From Woeseiaceae bacterium (lineage in GTDB: Bacteria > Pseudomonadota > Gammaproteobacteria > Steroidobacterales > Woeseiaceae), in contig JANQMR010000017.1 of NCBI GenBank assembly GCA_028279985.1, positions 1 to 64,000 on the forward strand: a stretch of 64,000 nucleotides of DNA, written 5' to 3'. This document shows, one piece after another, positions 19,507 to 29,333 of this stretch; within the stretch, counting starts at the first letter, position 1, and each line of letters begins with the position of its first letter. The notes beneath the pieces are model-generated. The model saw only the letters and a program-made list of their open reading frames with translations. It searched no databases and was not told the DNA's origin. Made by a program: the position numbers and the translations under genes.

Positions 19507-22500
19507 TCAGCCGGGTAAGGTGTCCAGTAGCTGTTGTGCCTGCTGGCGCTGGCTTTCGTCACCTTCGTCCAGCACTTCTTCGAGGATGCTGCGGGCGCCG
19601 CCGGGATCTCCCATGTCCACGTAAGCGCGCGCGAGGTCGAGCTTGGTGCCGACCTCGGTCATCGTACGCGCCTCCTGCAGCTCCTCGCTCATGTCGTCGG
19701 GACCGAGCTCCATCGTTTCCGCATCGGCGTATTCGTCCGCCATCTGCAGCCGTGGCTGCTCCACGGTCTTGTCGTCGCTCGGCATGTCGACCGTGTCGCC
19801 CGCCTCGCTGATCTTGAGCGCCGCGGTCAGGTCGTCGAGATCGAGATCGACATCCGTGCTCGCAACGGCCGGCAGCTCGCCCGTCTGCTCGAGGTCCGCG
19901 TTGCCGGAAAACGCATCGGCGGGCAGCGATTCGGTTTTCGCAAAGTCGAAATCCCCCTCTCCGATGCCCGGGGCCAGCAAGGTCGCATCTTCGTCACCCA
20001 GCGCCTCGTCGTCGTCGGCCGCATCGTCCGTGTCGTCCGCATCGTCGAGGCCGGCAAGCACGGTGGCATCCTGCTCGTCCTGCTTATCGTCCTGCTTGTC
20101 GTCCTGCTGATCGTCCTGCTGATCGTCCTTATCGTCCCGGTCGTCCGGCTCCGGCTCCTGCCCCGCCGCCGCTTCGACGGCCAGGTCTTCGCTCAAGACC
20201 TGGGTCCGCCCGGTGGCGTCGAGCAGGCTTCGATCGACACCGGCGTCGGAATCCTCCTCGACCGTATCCATGAAAGGATCGACACCGGTCTCGTCGGGCG
20301 CCGGATGCATGCCGGTTTGTGCGGACGTGAGCGCCTCCTCGGCCTCTTCCTGTGCTTCGCCGGCCGCCGAATCCGGGTCCAGCGCCGCTTGCAGACCGGT
20401 CGCATCGGCGGCCGGTTGCTCGGCGGCGTCGCCTTCGGACTCATCGAGGGCCTCGTTGACACCGGTAATCTCCAGCACCTCGTTTTCGCCGGTCTCGTCC
20501 AGGTCGTCGAGCGAGGCAACCTCCGTTTCCTCCAGGCCGCTCAGATCGAGCCCCAGATCGTCGAGATCGATTTCCGCGGTTTCGTCGCTCGCCTGCCCGC
20601 GATCCGCGATCGCACCCCCAATCGTCTCCTCGTCGATCGACGGCAGCTCCGAGATCGCGTCCGGCGCCACGTCGGCAAAGCTGCCTGCCCGTTCTTCTAT
20701 CGTGGGCGTTTCGACGGTCGGATCCTCCGCCGGCATCTCGACGGTCGGATCCTCGGCCGGCATTTCGACGGTTTTTTCCGCCATCGAGTCTTCGATCGCC
20801 GGCACTTCACGCGTCGTCGCCGCCTCGTCCTCATCCTCGCCGAAATCGAAGTCGAGGACTGAATCGTCACTCGAAGGCGCCGCATCGGCGGCGCCCAAGT
20901 CCAGAAGGTCGCCGTCGGAATCGGCCGCCCCGAGATCGATGACCTCACTGCGGCTGCCGTCGTCACCGAATTCCATGTCCAGCGCGCCCGCGCCCCCGGT
21001 ATCGGATTCGAAAGCGAGGTCCATGGCCTTGGTTACGCCGGTCACGTCGGCCCCGGCGAACAACGCGTGGTCGGCGGCGATCTGCCGGCCCATGATGACG
21101 ATCTTGTCCCAGTCGGCACTGTCGCCGTCACCGATGACCGCACGGACGCGGTCGGCCGCGTCGACGAATGCATCCCGGTTACCCCAGACGAAATAGATTT
21201 CACAAAGCTTGGCGAGCAGGTCCCGACGTTCCGGCTCGACCGCCAGAACGCCGTTGACCAGATCGGCAGCCTGGTCGTACAGACCGTAAGCCATGTGGAA
21301 ATCGGCTTCGGCGATCGGATCGGTCTGATCGACGTTGACGCCGTCTTCGCTAGAGAAGGTATCCTCGAGCGACACGGCGTCGCCGGCGTCGAGACCGGTC
21401 ATCTCCGTTTCGACCGTATCGTCTGCGAAATCGTCTTCGAACGGCTGTCCCGTCGATCCCTGTTCGACGACGACAATCGAGCCGTCGTCACGCATCGGCG
21501 CTTTCAGCGACTCCGTCGCCGTCAAGCTGCCTTCTTCGTCGGAGTCCAGATCGGCGAGCGGCTCGCTGGTCCAGGGACCGGTGTCTTCTTCTCCGCGATC
21601 GCGACGCATGAACCAGAACAGGATGCCGGCGACGACGACCAACAAACCGCCGATCAAAGCCCAGACGCTGGTCAACGCACCGAGTAGCCGGTCGACCAGC
21701 GTCGGCTGCGACACGGTGCGAACGACGGCCGGCGGCGTGCTCGTATCCTCCGCCGCGGCCGCTTCCGCCGGTTCTTCGGCGGCTGCGGACTCGTCCTCAA
21801 CCACGGTCTCGTCAACGAAATCGGGTGACAGCTCATCGCCTGCAACCGCGTCCGCCGGCGCCTCGTCGACGAACGGACTCTCGTCGGTCGTATCGGCAAG
21901 GACATCGTCGGCCACGAGCTCGTCGACGGGCGCTTCGTCCACCGGCGGCGGGTAAACCTCGCCGCGAATCCGCGCCAGTTCCTGGCGCAATGCGGCCAAC
22001 TCGTTGTCCCGGATTTCGATCAAACCCCGGTCCAACGGCACGTCGGCTTCCAGCTCGGCGATACGGTTTTCGATTTCCTGCTCGCGGCTCAGCGGCATTT
22101 CGCCGGCAACGTCGCCGCCGGTGTCGACACCCGTCGTATCTTCAATCGTATCTTCGTCGGGCGGCACCAGGATCAGGTTGGGCCGGCGGTCGCCGGCAGG
22201 CGGCGCGCTTGCGGCGGTCCCGTCGTCCCAGGCCGTGTTTTGCCGCCTTACCTCGCTCAGCGCGTCACCGCGATCGATCTGGAATATCTCGTCGGCGCTG
22301 GGAACGCGTAAGGACGCGCCTTCGCGCAAGATATTGATGTTGCCTCCGAAAGCATCCCGATTGGCCTCGTAGATCGCCAGCATCGTCTGGTTCATCGTCA
22401 GGCGGCTATCCGGGCGGAAGCGCTGGGCGATCCCCCAAAGGGTGTCGTTGCGTGCGACGACATAGTCGCCGCCCGCGGCGGTATCGACGGGCGCAGGGTC

Positions 22501-23097
22501 GGCCACCCGGTTCTCGGGCGGCGGGGGCGGCGGGGAAGCCGGCGAAGGCGCGGGCCGGCTCGCCGGCGGTGTCGCGGCGCGGGCCGGCGGCTCGGAGGTC
22601 GTCGCACGCGGCGGCGCTTCGCGCCGGATGCTGCCGCTGTCCGCCGGCGCCGTGCGCTGGGGTGCGGCAACTGCCGGTCGCGCCGGCGTCGGCGGAGCAA
22701 ACGTCGGCGGATCGAGCAACAGTGTGTATTCGCGCAAGAGCCGGCCGCGCGGCCAGTTGGCCTCTACGAGAAACGTCAGGAACGGCTCGGTAATCGGACT
22801 GCGCGAACGGATACGAACGATGTTCCCATCCAGGCGGCCGGAGCGGACAATCTCGAATTCAAGCCCTTGCAGGTCGGCCGGGCGGTCCAGGTCGTAGCGC
22901 TCGAAGATTTCTGCAGGTGCGAGCGTGACGGTCAGATTGTCGAGTTCTTCGGGTGTCGCGGAGAGGAGTTCGATCTCCGCTCGCAGCGGTGAATTCAACG
23001 ACGAGTCGAGCCTTATTTCACCAAGTCCCAACGCCCAGACATTGCTGCATGACAGCAAGACGAGCGCAGGCGAAAAGCGAGTGAATCGTCGCAGCAT
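19507..23097 (-). CDS. fimV: FimV family peptidoglycan-binding pilus assembly / polarity protein
   Basis: About 1196 residues. After a signal peptide (MLRRFTRFSPALVLLSCSNVWA) comes the FimV N-terminal domain beginning LGLGEIRLDSSLNSPLRAEIEL and ending LREYTLLLDPP, a Pro/Ala linker, a LysM domain (~205-270, YVVARNDTLWGIAQRF), a coiled coil (IENRIAELEADV), one transmembrane helix (ALIGGLLVVVAGILFWFM, ~480-500) and a very long acidic cytoplasmic region with TPR-like segments. The C-terminal FimV domain is present (TEVGTKLDLARAYVDMGDPG... to the end). The acidic region holds tandem repeats: QDDQ/KQDD units (20072-20140) and TVEMPAEDP (20709-20790). ATG at 23097 has GGAG eight bases upstream. In Pseudomonas FimV helps assemble type IV pili and places polar signalling proteins. 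Confidence 0.93.
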   Translation of the reverse strand: MLRRFTRFSPALVLLSCSNVWALGLGEIRLDSSLNSPLRAEIELLSATPEELDNLTVTLAPAEIFERYDLDRPADLQGLEFEIVRSGRLDGNIVRIRSRSPITEPFLTFLVEANWPRGRLLREYTLLLDPPTFAPPTPARPAVAAPQRTAPADSGSIRREAPPRATTSEPPARAATPPASRPAPSPASPPPPPPENRVADPAPVDTAAGGDYVVARNDTLWGIAQRFRPDSRLTMNQTMLAIYEANRDAFGGNINILREGASLRVPSADEIFQIDRGDALSEVRRQNTAWDDGTAASAPPAGDRRPNLILVPPDEDTIEDTTGVDTGGDVAGEMPLSREQEIENRIAELEADVPLDRGLIEIRDNELAALRQELARIRGEVYPPPVDEAPVDELVADDVLADTTDESPFVDEAPADAVAGDELSPDFVDETVVEDESAAAEEPAEAAAAEDTSTPPAVVRTVSQPTLVDRLLGALTSVWALIGGLLVVVAGILFWFMRRDRGEEDTGPWTSEPLADLDSDEEGSLTATESLKAPMRDDGSIVVVEQGSTGQPFEDDFADDTVETEMTGLDAGDAVSLEDTFSSEDGVNVDQTDPIAEADFHMAYGLYDQAADLVNGVLAVEPERRDLLAKLCEIYFVWGNRDAFVDAADRVRAVIGDGDSADWDKIVIMGRQIAADHALFAGADVTGVTKAMDLAFESDTGGAGALDMEFGDDGSRSEVIDLGAADSDGDLLDLGAADAAPSSDDSVLDFDFGEDEDEAATTREVPAIEDSMAEKTVEMPAEDPTVEMPAEDPTVETPTIEERAGSFADVAPDAISELPSIDEETIGGAIADRGQASDETAEIDLDDLGLDLSGLEETEVASLDDLDETGENEVLEITGVNEALDESEGDAAEQPAADATGLQAALDPDSAAGEAQEEAEEALTSAQTGMHPAPDETGVDPFMDTVEEDSDAGVDRSLLDATGRTQVLSEDLAVEAAAGQEPEPDDRDDKDDQQDDQQDDKQDDKQDEQDATVLAGLDDADDTDDAADDDEALGDEDATLLAPGIGEGDFDFAKTESLPADAFSGNADLEQTGELPAVASTDVDLDLDDLTAALKISEAGDTVDMPSDDKTVEQPRLQMADEYADAETMELGPDDMSEELQEARTMTEVGTKLDLARAYVDMGDPGGARSILEEVLDEGDESQRQQAQQLLDTLPG

Positions 23098-23192
23098 GGT
23101 TTTCTCCAAACTCCCCATTATCCCCCTGACGCCAGTTTAAGGGGACCCTAGCATTGCCCGCGGGCGGCCCGTTTCAGCGAGCAAACTATAGC

Positions 23193-24215
23193 TTATAAAT
23201 AGTTTTTCGCCAAAATTTCAGCAATTTGGACGCTATTTAGAGCCGCGCCCTTACGTATGTTATCGGCAACGACCCACAGGTCTAAACCGCGCGGATGGGA
23301 GATGTCCTCACGCACGCGACCGACGAACACGGCATCGTTTCCGGAGCTGTCGGTCACGGCCGTCGGATATGCGCCGGTCGCGGCGCCGTCCAGCAAGCTG
23401 ACGCCGGGCGCCGATGCGAAGAGCTCGCGTGCGCGAGCCGCCGTTATCTTGGTCTTGGTCTCGATATGAACGGACTCGGAATGGCCGTAGAACACCGGAA
23501 TACGGACCGCGGTCGGATTGACCAGGATGGCGTCGTCACCGAGGATCTTGCGGGTTTCCCAGACCATTTTCATTTCTTCGCGTGTATAACCGTTGTCCTG
23601 GAAGCTGTCGATATGTGGCACGGCATTGAACGCGATTTGCTTTGCGTCTCCTTCGATCTCCAGCGGCCGGCCGTTCAGCAAGGCCGTCGTCTGTTGCGCA
23701 AGTACTTCGATGGCGCTGCGCCCGGCGCCGGACACCGCCTGGTAGGTGCAAACGTTGATCCGCTCGATGCCGGCTTCGTCGTAGATCGGCTTGAGCGCCA
23801 CAACCATCTGGATCGTGGAGCAATTCGGGTTGGCGATGATGCCGCATTGCCGATAGTCGCCGATGGCATCGGCATTGACTTCGGGCACGACCAGCGGAAT
23901 GTCGTCGTCGTAGCGAAAATGTGACGTGTTGTCGATGACGATACAGCCGGCCTGCGCGGCTTTGGGCGCATAGTCGGCGGAAATCGACCCACCTGCCGAG
24001 AACAGCCCGATACGCGTTTTGGAAAAATCGAATGCTGCGAGATCGCCTACCTCGAGCTCGCGGTCGCCGAAGGCGACCCGCTTGCCGACGGACCGCTGCG
24101 AGGCGAGCGCATAGACCTCACCCACCGGGAACTCGCGTTCGGCGAGTATGGACAACATGGCCTCGCCCACGGCGCCGGTGGCGCCGACTACGGCTACGTC
24201 GATGCGGTCGGTCAT
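23193..24215 (-). CDS. asd: aspartate-semialdehyde dehydrogenase
   Basis: A 340-residue NADP enzyme that reduces aspartyl phosphate to the semialdehyde, supplying lysine, threonine, methionine and diaminopimelate. The N-terminal nucleotide loop is VGATGAVGEAML (residues 10-21), the catalytic cysteine lies in NPNCSTIQMVVAL (~129-141), and the histidine region reads RIPVFYGHSESVHIE. It follows aroC by six bases and precedes fimV, matching the usual asd-fimV order. Confidence 0.97.
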   Translation of the reverse strand: MTDRIDVAVVGATGAVGEAMLSILAEREFPVGEVYALASQRSVGKRVAFGDRELEVGDLAAFDFSKTRIGLFSAGGSISADYAPKAAQAGCIVIDNTSHFRYDDDIPLVVPEVNADAIGDYRQCGIIANPNCSTIQMVVALKPIYDEAGIERINVCTYQAVSGAGRSAIEVLAQQTTALLNGRPLEIEGDAKQIAFNAVPHIDSFQDNGYTREEMKMVWETRKILGDDAILVNPTAVRIPVFYGHSESVHIETKTKITAARARELFASAPGVSLLDGAATGAYPTAVTDSSGNDAVFVGRVREDISHPRGLDLWVVADNIRKGAALNSVQIAEILAKNYL

Positions 24216-24221
24216 GTCGGT

Positions 24222-25349
24222 CTATCCCTGTTTGCCGAACGTCGGCTTTGCCGGCGTCGACGTTTCCAGCGTCGAGAGGGTCTGCTCCACGTCGGCGTTT
24301 TGCGCTCGATTGCGAAGATAGTGATCGATCAGCACCAAGGCGACCATGGCTTCGGCAATCGGCGTAGCCCGCAGGCCCACGCAGGGGTCGTGCCGTCCCT
24401 TGGTGACGATGTCCGTTTCCTTGCCCTGTTTGTCGATGGTCTTGCCCGGCACCGAGATGCTCGAGGTGGGCTTGAGCGCAATACTCGTCAACAAGTCCTG
24501 CCCCGAGGAGATTCCGCCCAAAGTCCCTCCCGCATCGTTCTTGGCGAAGCCGGTCGCCGAAATCTCGTCGCGATGCTGGCTGCCGCGCTGCGAAACGGCG
24601 CCGAAACCGGCGCCGACCTCGACGCCTTTGACCGCGTTGATGCTCATCAGGCCTTTGGCGAGATCCGCCTCCAGCTTGTCGAACACCGGCTCACCCAGGC
24701 CCGGCGGTATGTTGCTGGCGAGCACGCTGATTTTCGCGCCGATGGAATCGCCCTCCTCGCGCAAGGCGTCCATGAATTGCTCGAGCTCTCCGATGCGGTC
24801 GGGATCGGCGCAGAAAAAAGGGTTCTGATCGACGAAATCCAGATCCGGCGCATCCAACCCGATCGGCCCGAGTTGCGACAGATAGCCGCGGATCTCGATG
24901 CCGAGACGCTCGTTGAGATACTTGCGCGCCACGGCGCCGGCCGCGACCCGCATCGTGGTTTCGCGGGCCGACGAGCGGCCGCCGCCGCGGTAGTCGCGGA
25001 TGCCGTACTTTTGCTGGTAGGTATAGTCGGCATGACCCGGCCTGAACTTGTCCTTGATGTCGCCGTAGTCCTTCGAGCGCTGATCCAGGTTTTCGATCAG
25101 CAGTCCAATCGGCGTGCCGGTGGTCAGACCGTCGAAGACGCCCGACAGGATTTGCACCCGATCGGGCTCCTTGCGCTGGGTCGTATGCCGCGAGCGTCCC
25201 GGCCGGCGGCGGTCGAGATCGCGCTGGATGTCCGATTCCGAAAGCCCGAGTCCGGGCGGGCAACCGTCGATGACGCAGCCGAGCGCGCGACCGTGGCTTT
25301 CGCCGAAGGTCGTAACGACATACATGCGTCCAAAACTGTTGCCTGACAC
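24222..25349 (-). CDS. aroC: chorismate synthase
   Basis: A 375-residue FMN-dependent lyase that converts 5-enolpyruvylshikimate 3-phosphate to chorismate, the branch point for aromatic amino acids. Three family signatures are seen: [18 protein letters not shown] (residues ~12-29), the basic [16 protein letters not shown] stretch, [19 protein letters not shown] and the late [15 protein letters not shown]. One base separates it from prmB and six from asd, so the three are probably one transcript. Confidence 0.98.
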   Translation of the reverse strand: MSGNSFGRMYVVTTFGESHGRALGCVIDGCPPGLGLSESDIQRDLDRRRPGRSRHTTQRKEPDRVQILSGVFDGLTTGTPIGLLIENLDQRSKDYGDIKDKFRPGHADYTYQQKYGIRDYRGGGRSSARETTMRVAAGAVARKYLNERLGIEIRGYLSQLGPIGLDAPDLDFVDQNPFFCADPDRIGELEQFMDALREEGDSIGAKISVLASNIPPGLGEPVFDKLEADLAKGLMSINAVKGVEVGAGFGAVSQRGSQHRDEISATGFAKNDAGGTLGGISSGQDLLTSIALKPTSSISVPGKTIDKQGKETDIVTKGRHDPCVGLRATPIAEAMVALVLIDHYLRNRAQNADVEQTLSTLETSTPAKPTFGKQG

Positions 25350-25350
25350 C

Positions 25351-26244
25351 TTAAATCTCTTGCAAATCGCGCCTGTTCAAGACGAATACGCCCGTCCCGC
25401 CATGTTCGAACGCGAGCCAGACGAATGCAATCCCCGGATAACGCCGTTCCAGTGCTGCCTGGCTTGCGCCGACCTCGCAGACCAGCACGCCGTCGTCGTT
25501 CAGAAAACGCGACGCATCATGCAGGATCGTCTCAACCGAATCCAGGCCGTCGCCGCCGGCGGCAAGACCCAGCGACGGCTCGTGGCGAAACTCCGGCGTC
25601 AGCGCCGCCATGTCGGCGGCGTCCACATACGGCGGATTGCTGACGATCAGGTCGTATCGCGATCCTTCGAGGCCTTCGAAAAAATCCGACTCGACGAGCC
25701 GCACGCGATCGGCGACGGCGTGCCGCTCTACGTTGATCGCGGCGACAGCCAAGGCATCCGCCGATATGTCGACGGCATCCACCAGGGCTTCGGGAAATGC
25801 CCGCGCGGCGGCAATGGCGATGCAGCCGCTGCCGGTGCCGAGATCCGCGATGGAATGCACCGTGTCGGGATCGACCCACGGCGCGAAACGCGCGCCGATC
25901 AACTCGGCGATCGGCGATCGCGGGACCAATACGCGCTCATCGACGTAGAACGCCAGTCCCGCGAACCAGGCCCGACGGAGCAGATAGGCCATCGGTACGC
26001 GATCCTCGATACGCCTCGCCGCCAATCGCTCTATCTCTTCGAGTTTCGCATCGGAGACGTGTCGCCCGTAGGCGGCTTCCGCGTCTTCATGTGCCAAGCC
26101 CATCACCGCGAACACCAGCCACGCGGCCTCGTCGATCGGATTGGCCGTGCCGTGGCCGTAACTCAAGCCCGCCGCGTCGAACCGGGCTGCGACAGCCTCG
26201 ATAGATGCAACAACGGTTTTTCCGTCGTGGCGGCTACTCGTCAC
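25351..26244 (-). CDS. prmB: 50S ribosomal protein L3 glutamine methyltransferase
   Basis: A 297-residue SAM-dependent methyltransferase that modifies a glutamine of ribosomal protein L3. The Rossmann SAM motif reads [16 protein letters not shown] (~residues 133-148) and the catalytic loop [12 protein letters not shown] is present. The extended N-terminal helical domain and the phrase [19 protein letters not shown] fit PrmB rather than its paralogue PrmC, and PrmB beside aroC is a common arrangement. It is divergent from the SCO1 gene. Confidence 0.94.
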   Translation of the reverse strand: MTSSRHDGKTVVASIEAVAARFDAAGLSYGHGTANPIDEAAWLVFAVMGLAHEDAEAAYGRHVSDAKLEEIERLAARRIEDRVPMAYLLRRAWFAGLAFYVDERVLVPRSPIAELIGARFAPWVDPDTVHSIADLGTGSGCIAIAAARAFPEALVDAVDISADALAVAAINVERHAVADRVRLVESDFFEGLEGSRYDLIVSNPPYVDAADMAALTPEFRHEPSLGLAAGGDGLDSVETILHDASRFLNDDGVLVCEVGASQAALERRYPGIAFVWLAFEHGGTGVFVLNRRDLQEI

Positions 26245-26245
26245 G

Positions 26246-26275
26246 ATGACCTCGCCCTTCAGGCTGCTCTATAAT
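26246..26275 (+). promoter_or_regulatory. promoter of the SCO1-PCuAC pair
   Basis: A perfect TATAAT (26270-26275) preceded at 18 bases by ATGACC (26246-26251). The start site would be near 26282, 32 bases before the SCO1 ATG. The -35 box abuts the first codon of the divergent prmB gene. Confidence 0.5.
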
Positions 26276-26313
26276 GCGCCGGAACCAAACTCGCGAATCT
26301 ATCATAAGTCCTG

Positions 26314-26928
26314 ATGAATCCTCGTATTGTCATTCTCGCGGCCGTATTCATGGTCGGGGCGGCGGCCGGCGCCTGGTTTTTCAATCAACCCGGCGCTTCG
26401 TCGGCCGAGCTGCGCCGTGCCACGGTGCTGCCCGTGCGCAACGAGCTGCCGGCCTTCACCGCCTTGAGTCACGGCGGTGAAGTCGTCGACGCGTCCACGT
26501 TCCAAGGCCAGTGGGACCTCGTATTCTTCGGTTTCACCCACTGCCCGGACATCTGTCCGTTGACCCTGCAACTCCTGGGCGAAGTTCGCAGCGAGCTCGC
26601 CAATGCCGGCGCCGATCCGCTGCCGCGCATCGTGCTCGTCAGCGTCGACCCGGAACGCGACACGCCCGAGGTACTCGCCAGGTACGTCGGTCATTTCGGT
26701 GAAGAAAATCTGGGTATCACCGGCGAGCTCGAGGAAATCCGCAAGCTCACCGATGCGCTGGGTGTCTTCTTCGAAAAGGTGTCGGTAGCGGAAGACACTT
26801 ACACCGTGGATCATTCGGCGGTCGTGCTGGCCGTCGATCCCGAAGGTCGCCCGCGCGCTCTGTTCAGCACGCCGCACAAAGCCGAGGATCTGATGAACGA
26901 TCTCCCAATCTTGATGGCACAACGATGA
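26314..26928 (+). CDS. SCO1/SenC/PrrC family copper chaperone
   Basis: A 204-residue thioredoxin-fold protein anchored by an N-terminal hydrophobic segment (IVILAAVFMVGAAAGAWFF). The copper ligands are visible: the CxxxC pair in FTHCPDICPLTL (~residues 73-84) and the distal histidine in YTVDHSAVVLAVD (~168). SCO proteins deliver copper to the CuA site of cytochrome c oxidase. The stop overlaps the start of the downstream PCuAC gene as ATGA, so the two are made together, which fits shared copper handling at the cytoplasmic membrane. Confidence 0.93.
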   Translation: MNPRIVILAAVFMVGAAAGAWFFNQPGASSAELRRATVLPVRNELPAFTALSHGGEVVDASTFQGQWDLVFFGFTHCPDICPLTLQLLGEVRSELANAGADPLPRIVLVSVDPERDTPEVLARYVGHFGEENLGITGELEEIRKLTDALGVFFEKVSVAEDTYTVDHSAVVLAVDPEGRPRALFSTPHKAEDLMNDLPILMAQR

Positions 26929-27371
26929 GGCAGGTCGCGCCGGCGCTTGCCGTATTGATCCTGGCACTCGCAGTAACCGGTTGCGCGGACAATAGCGCAG
27001 ACAATCGGGAGCCAGGACCGTCGCTGACCGCGACAGCCGTCTCGATCCCGGCCGCGCCGCCCGGCGCGCGCATGCGGGCCGCCTATATGGAACTCCAGAA
27101 CCGGACCGGGGAGCCCATCCGCATCACGCATGTCACCAGCCCCGATTTCGGCAGGGTCGAAATCCACGAAACCACGACGATCGACGGCATCGCCCGCATG
27201 CGGCAGCTCGAGGCGCTGGAAATCCCCCCGCAGGGCAGCGTCCGCCTGGAACGCGGCGGCAAACACTTGATGCTGATGAAGCCGGTCGGCGACCCCGACG
27301 CGGTGGCCTTCGAGTTACACGCGGGTGACGACCTGGTGTTGCGTGTCGTGGCGCAGGTATCCTCGCGCTAA
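26925..27371 (+). CDS. PCu(A)C-type periplasmic copper chaperone (lipoprotein)
   Basis: A 148-residue protein with a lipoprotein signal ending AVTGC (cysteine at residue ~22), then the PCuAC domain. The metal-binding pattern is present: a histidine in RVEIHETTT, a methionine in IARMRQLEA and the HLM pair in GGKHLMLMKP. In other bacteria this family passes Cu(I) to the CuA centre together with SCO proteins. It overlaps the SCO1 gene by four bases and is followed nine bases later by psd. Confidence 0.92.
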   Translation: MRQVAPALAVLILALAVTGCADNSADNREPGPSLTATAVSIPAAPPGARMRAAYMELQNRTGEPIRITHVTSPDFGRVEIHETTTIDGIARMRQLEALEIPPQGSVRLERGGKHLMLMKPVGDPDAVAFELHAGDDLVLRVVAQVSSR

Positions 27372-27380
27372 CAGACCCCG

Positions 27381-28247
27381 GTGTCGACGTTCCTGGCGCT
27401 GTTTCAGTATCTGCTGCCGCGCCACGCGCTGACGGCGCTGGCCTACCGGGTGACGCGCATACGGATCGTGCGGGTCAAGGACTGGATGATACGCATTTAC
27501 CTGCGCCTGTTTGCCGTCGAGCTCGACGAGGTCGATGGACGGGTGCCGGAAGACTTCGAAAGCCTCAACGATTTTTTTACCCGCGAGCTCACTTCCGGTG
27601 CACGGCCCGTCGACGACGCGGTAAACGCGATCGTGTCGCCGGTGGACGGCACGGTAAGCCAGGCCGGCCGCCTCGACGCCGAGGTCATCCTGCAGGCGAA
27701 GGGGCTGACCTACACGCTGAAAGACCTGCTGGCCGCCGATATCGACGAGGCGCAGGCCTTTCGGGACGGTAGCTTCGCGACCATCTACCTCGCACCGCGG
27801 GATTACCACCGCGTGCACGCACCCGTCGACGGCAGGCTTGCGGCAGTGTATTACGTGCCGGGCGACCTCTTCAGCGTCAGTGAGCGCACGGTGGCGCGTA
27901 TTCCGGGCCTGTTCGCCAGGAACGAACGCCTGATACTCCATCTCGAGACCGAAGCCGGCCGAGTCGCGGTCGTCATGGTCGGTGCACTGAACGTCGGCAG
28001 CATGAGCACGCCCTGGACCGGGGAGATTCGGCCGAAACGTTCGGGTGTCGTCGAACTGCCCGAGCTCGGCGATCGTTCCAGGCAGCTTGCCAAAGGCGAC
28101 CTGCTGGGTTGGTTCAACATGGGTTCTACCGTCATCGTGCTGCTGCCGCCCAGCGCCGGCGGCTGGCTGCCGGGGCTCGAGGCAGGAAAGCGGGTGCGCA
28201 TGGGCCAGAAAATCGGCGAGAAGACCGGCTGGTCCGGGCCGTCGTGA
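27381..28247 (+). CDS. psd: phosphatidylserine decarboxylase proenzyme
   Basis: A 288-residue membrane-associated enzyme that makes phosphatidylethanolamine. The self-cleavage site that generates the pyruvoyl group is the serine in FNMGSTVIVLLPP (residue ~252; MGST here, LGST in many homologues). Other conserved elements are the NDFFTREL stretch, SPVDGTVSQAG and APRDYHRVHAPVDG with the catalytic histidine. The start is GTG at 27381. Its stop overlaps the GTG of epmA (GTGA), a pairing of psd and the EF-P lysyl ligase also known from other gammaproteobacteria. Confidence 0.95.
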   Translation: MSTFLALFQYLLPRHALTALAYRVTRIRIVRVKDWMIRIYLRLFAVELDEVDGRVPEDFESLNDFFTRELTSGARPVDDAVNAIVSPVDGTVSQAGRLDAEVILQAKGLTYTLKDLLAADIDEAQAFRDGSFATIYLAPRDYHRVHAPVDGRLAAVYYVPGDLFSVSERTVARIPGLFARNERLILHLETEAGRVAVVMVGALNVGSMSTPWTGEIRPKRSGVVELPELGDRSRQLAKGDLLGWFNMGSTVIVLLPPSAGGWLPGLEAGKRVRMGQKIGEKTGWSGPS

Positions 28248-29218
28248 GCTGGCGACCGTCGTCGGATGCGGCGGCGGCAGGCCGCAGGGCTTCGTTAATG
28301 GAGCGAGCCCGCGGCTTTTTCTCGGCCCGCGGCGTGCTTGCCGTCGATACCCCGGCGCTTGCTTGCGCGGCCGCCAGCGATCCGAACCTCGAGAACCTGA
28401 CGGTGCAGTCCTCGCTCTCCGACCGGCCCTTGTATCTGATGACCTCGCCGGAGTCGGCGATGAAACGCCTGCTGGCCGCCGGATACCCGGACATCTACTC
28501 GATTTGCCGGGTGTTTCGCGACGCCGAGCTCGGCCGGAGGCACGAGCTCGAATTCACGATGATCGAATGGTATCGCCGCGGGTATTCGCTGGACGAGATG
28601 GCGCGGGAAACCTGCGCGCTGATCGCCGCCGTACTGGATCGACCGACGCTGGAAAACGGCGTCGATCGGGTCGAGTACCGGCAGGTATTCGGTGAAGCGA
28701 CCGGCGTCGATCCATTGCGGGCGGCGGTGGAAGAGCTGGCGGATGCGGCCGATGCCGACCGGGGCTTGCGCGGAGCGCTCGGCGACGATCGCGACGCCTG
28801 GCTGGACCTGGTATTCGCAACCCGGGTCGTGCCTGTCCTGGATCCGAAACGGATCACCGTCGTCGGGCACTACCCTGCCGGCCAGGCGGCACAGGCGCGG
28901 CTATTCCCGGACGACCCGCGCCTGGCCGATCGTTTCGAGGTTTTTCTCGCGGGCCTGGAACTCGCCAACGGATACGTCGAGCTCACCGACGCCCGGGAAC
29001 TGGGCCGGCGCATCGAAGCCGATCTCGAAAAAAGACGCATCGGCGGGCGCGATCCGGTGCCCGCGGACACGCAACTGCTGGCGGCGCTGGAGCACGGTTT
29101 ACCGGAATGCGCCGGCGTTGCGGTAGGATTCGAGCGATTGCAGATGATTCACGACAATGCCGGAGATATCGCCGACGTTGTTCCGTTTTCCTTTCGAAAC
29201 CACACAGCCGACGACTGA
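28244..29218 (+). CDS. epmA: elongation factor P beta-lysine ligase
   Basis: A 324-residue class II lysyl-tRNA-synthetase paralogue without anticodon-binding domain, which attaches beta-lysine to EF-P. Class II motifs are seen: SPESAMKRLLAAGYPDIYSICRVFRD with ELEFTMIEWYRRGYSLDEM, then LFLAGLELANGYVELTD (as FLAGLELANGYVEL) and the final GVAVGFERLQMI. The GTG at 28244 overlaps the psd stop. Its target efp lies only 620 bases away on the other strand; the lysine 2,3-aminomutase EpmB, often beside efp, is not in this window. Its last codons are part of the first of several 43-base repeats. Confidence 0.94.
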   Translation: MSWRPSSDAAAAGRRASLMERARGFFSARGVLAVDTPALACAAASDPNLENLTVQSSLSDRPLYLMTSPESAMKRLLAAGYPDIYSICRVFRDAELGRRHELEFTMIEWYRRGYSLDEMARETCALIAAVLDRPTLENGVDRVEYRQVFGEATGVDPLRAAVEELADAADADRGLRGALGDDRDAWLDLVFATRVVPVLDPKRITVVGHYPAGQAAQARLFPDDPRLADRFEVFLAGLELANGYVELTDARELGRRIEADLEKRRIGGRDPVPADTQLLAALEHGLPECAGVAVGFERLQMIHDNAGDIADVVPFSFRNHTADD

Positions 29219-29330
29219 GCACGATCCCGTTATTCTTCCCGAACACACAGCCGACGACTGAGCGCGATTCCGTTATCCTTTGTGGGTACGCAGCCGACAA
29301 CCGAGCGTAACGCCGCTTTCCTTCCAAAAT
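29201..29330. repeat. three 43-44-base direct repeats between epmA and msrC
   Basis: Copies start at 29201, 29244 and 29288. The first two share an exact 20-base head, cacacagccgacgactgagc; the third has acgcagccgacaaccgagc. Each continues with a CCGTTAT/CCGCTTT-CCTT tail. The first copy includes the last codons and stop of epmA; the third ends at the msrC start. A weaker fourth copy may lie inside epmA (from 29171). Confidence 0.75.
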
Positions 29331-29333
29331 ACG

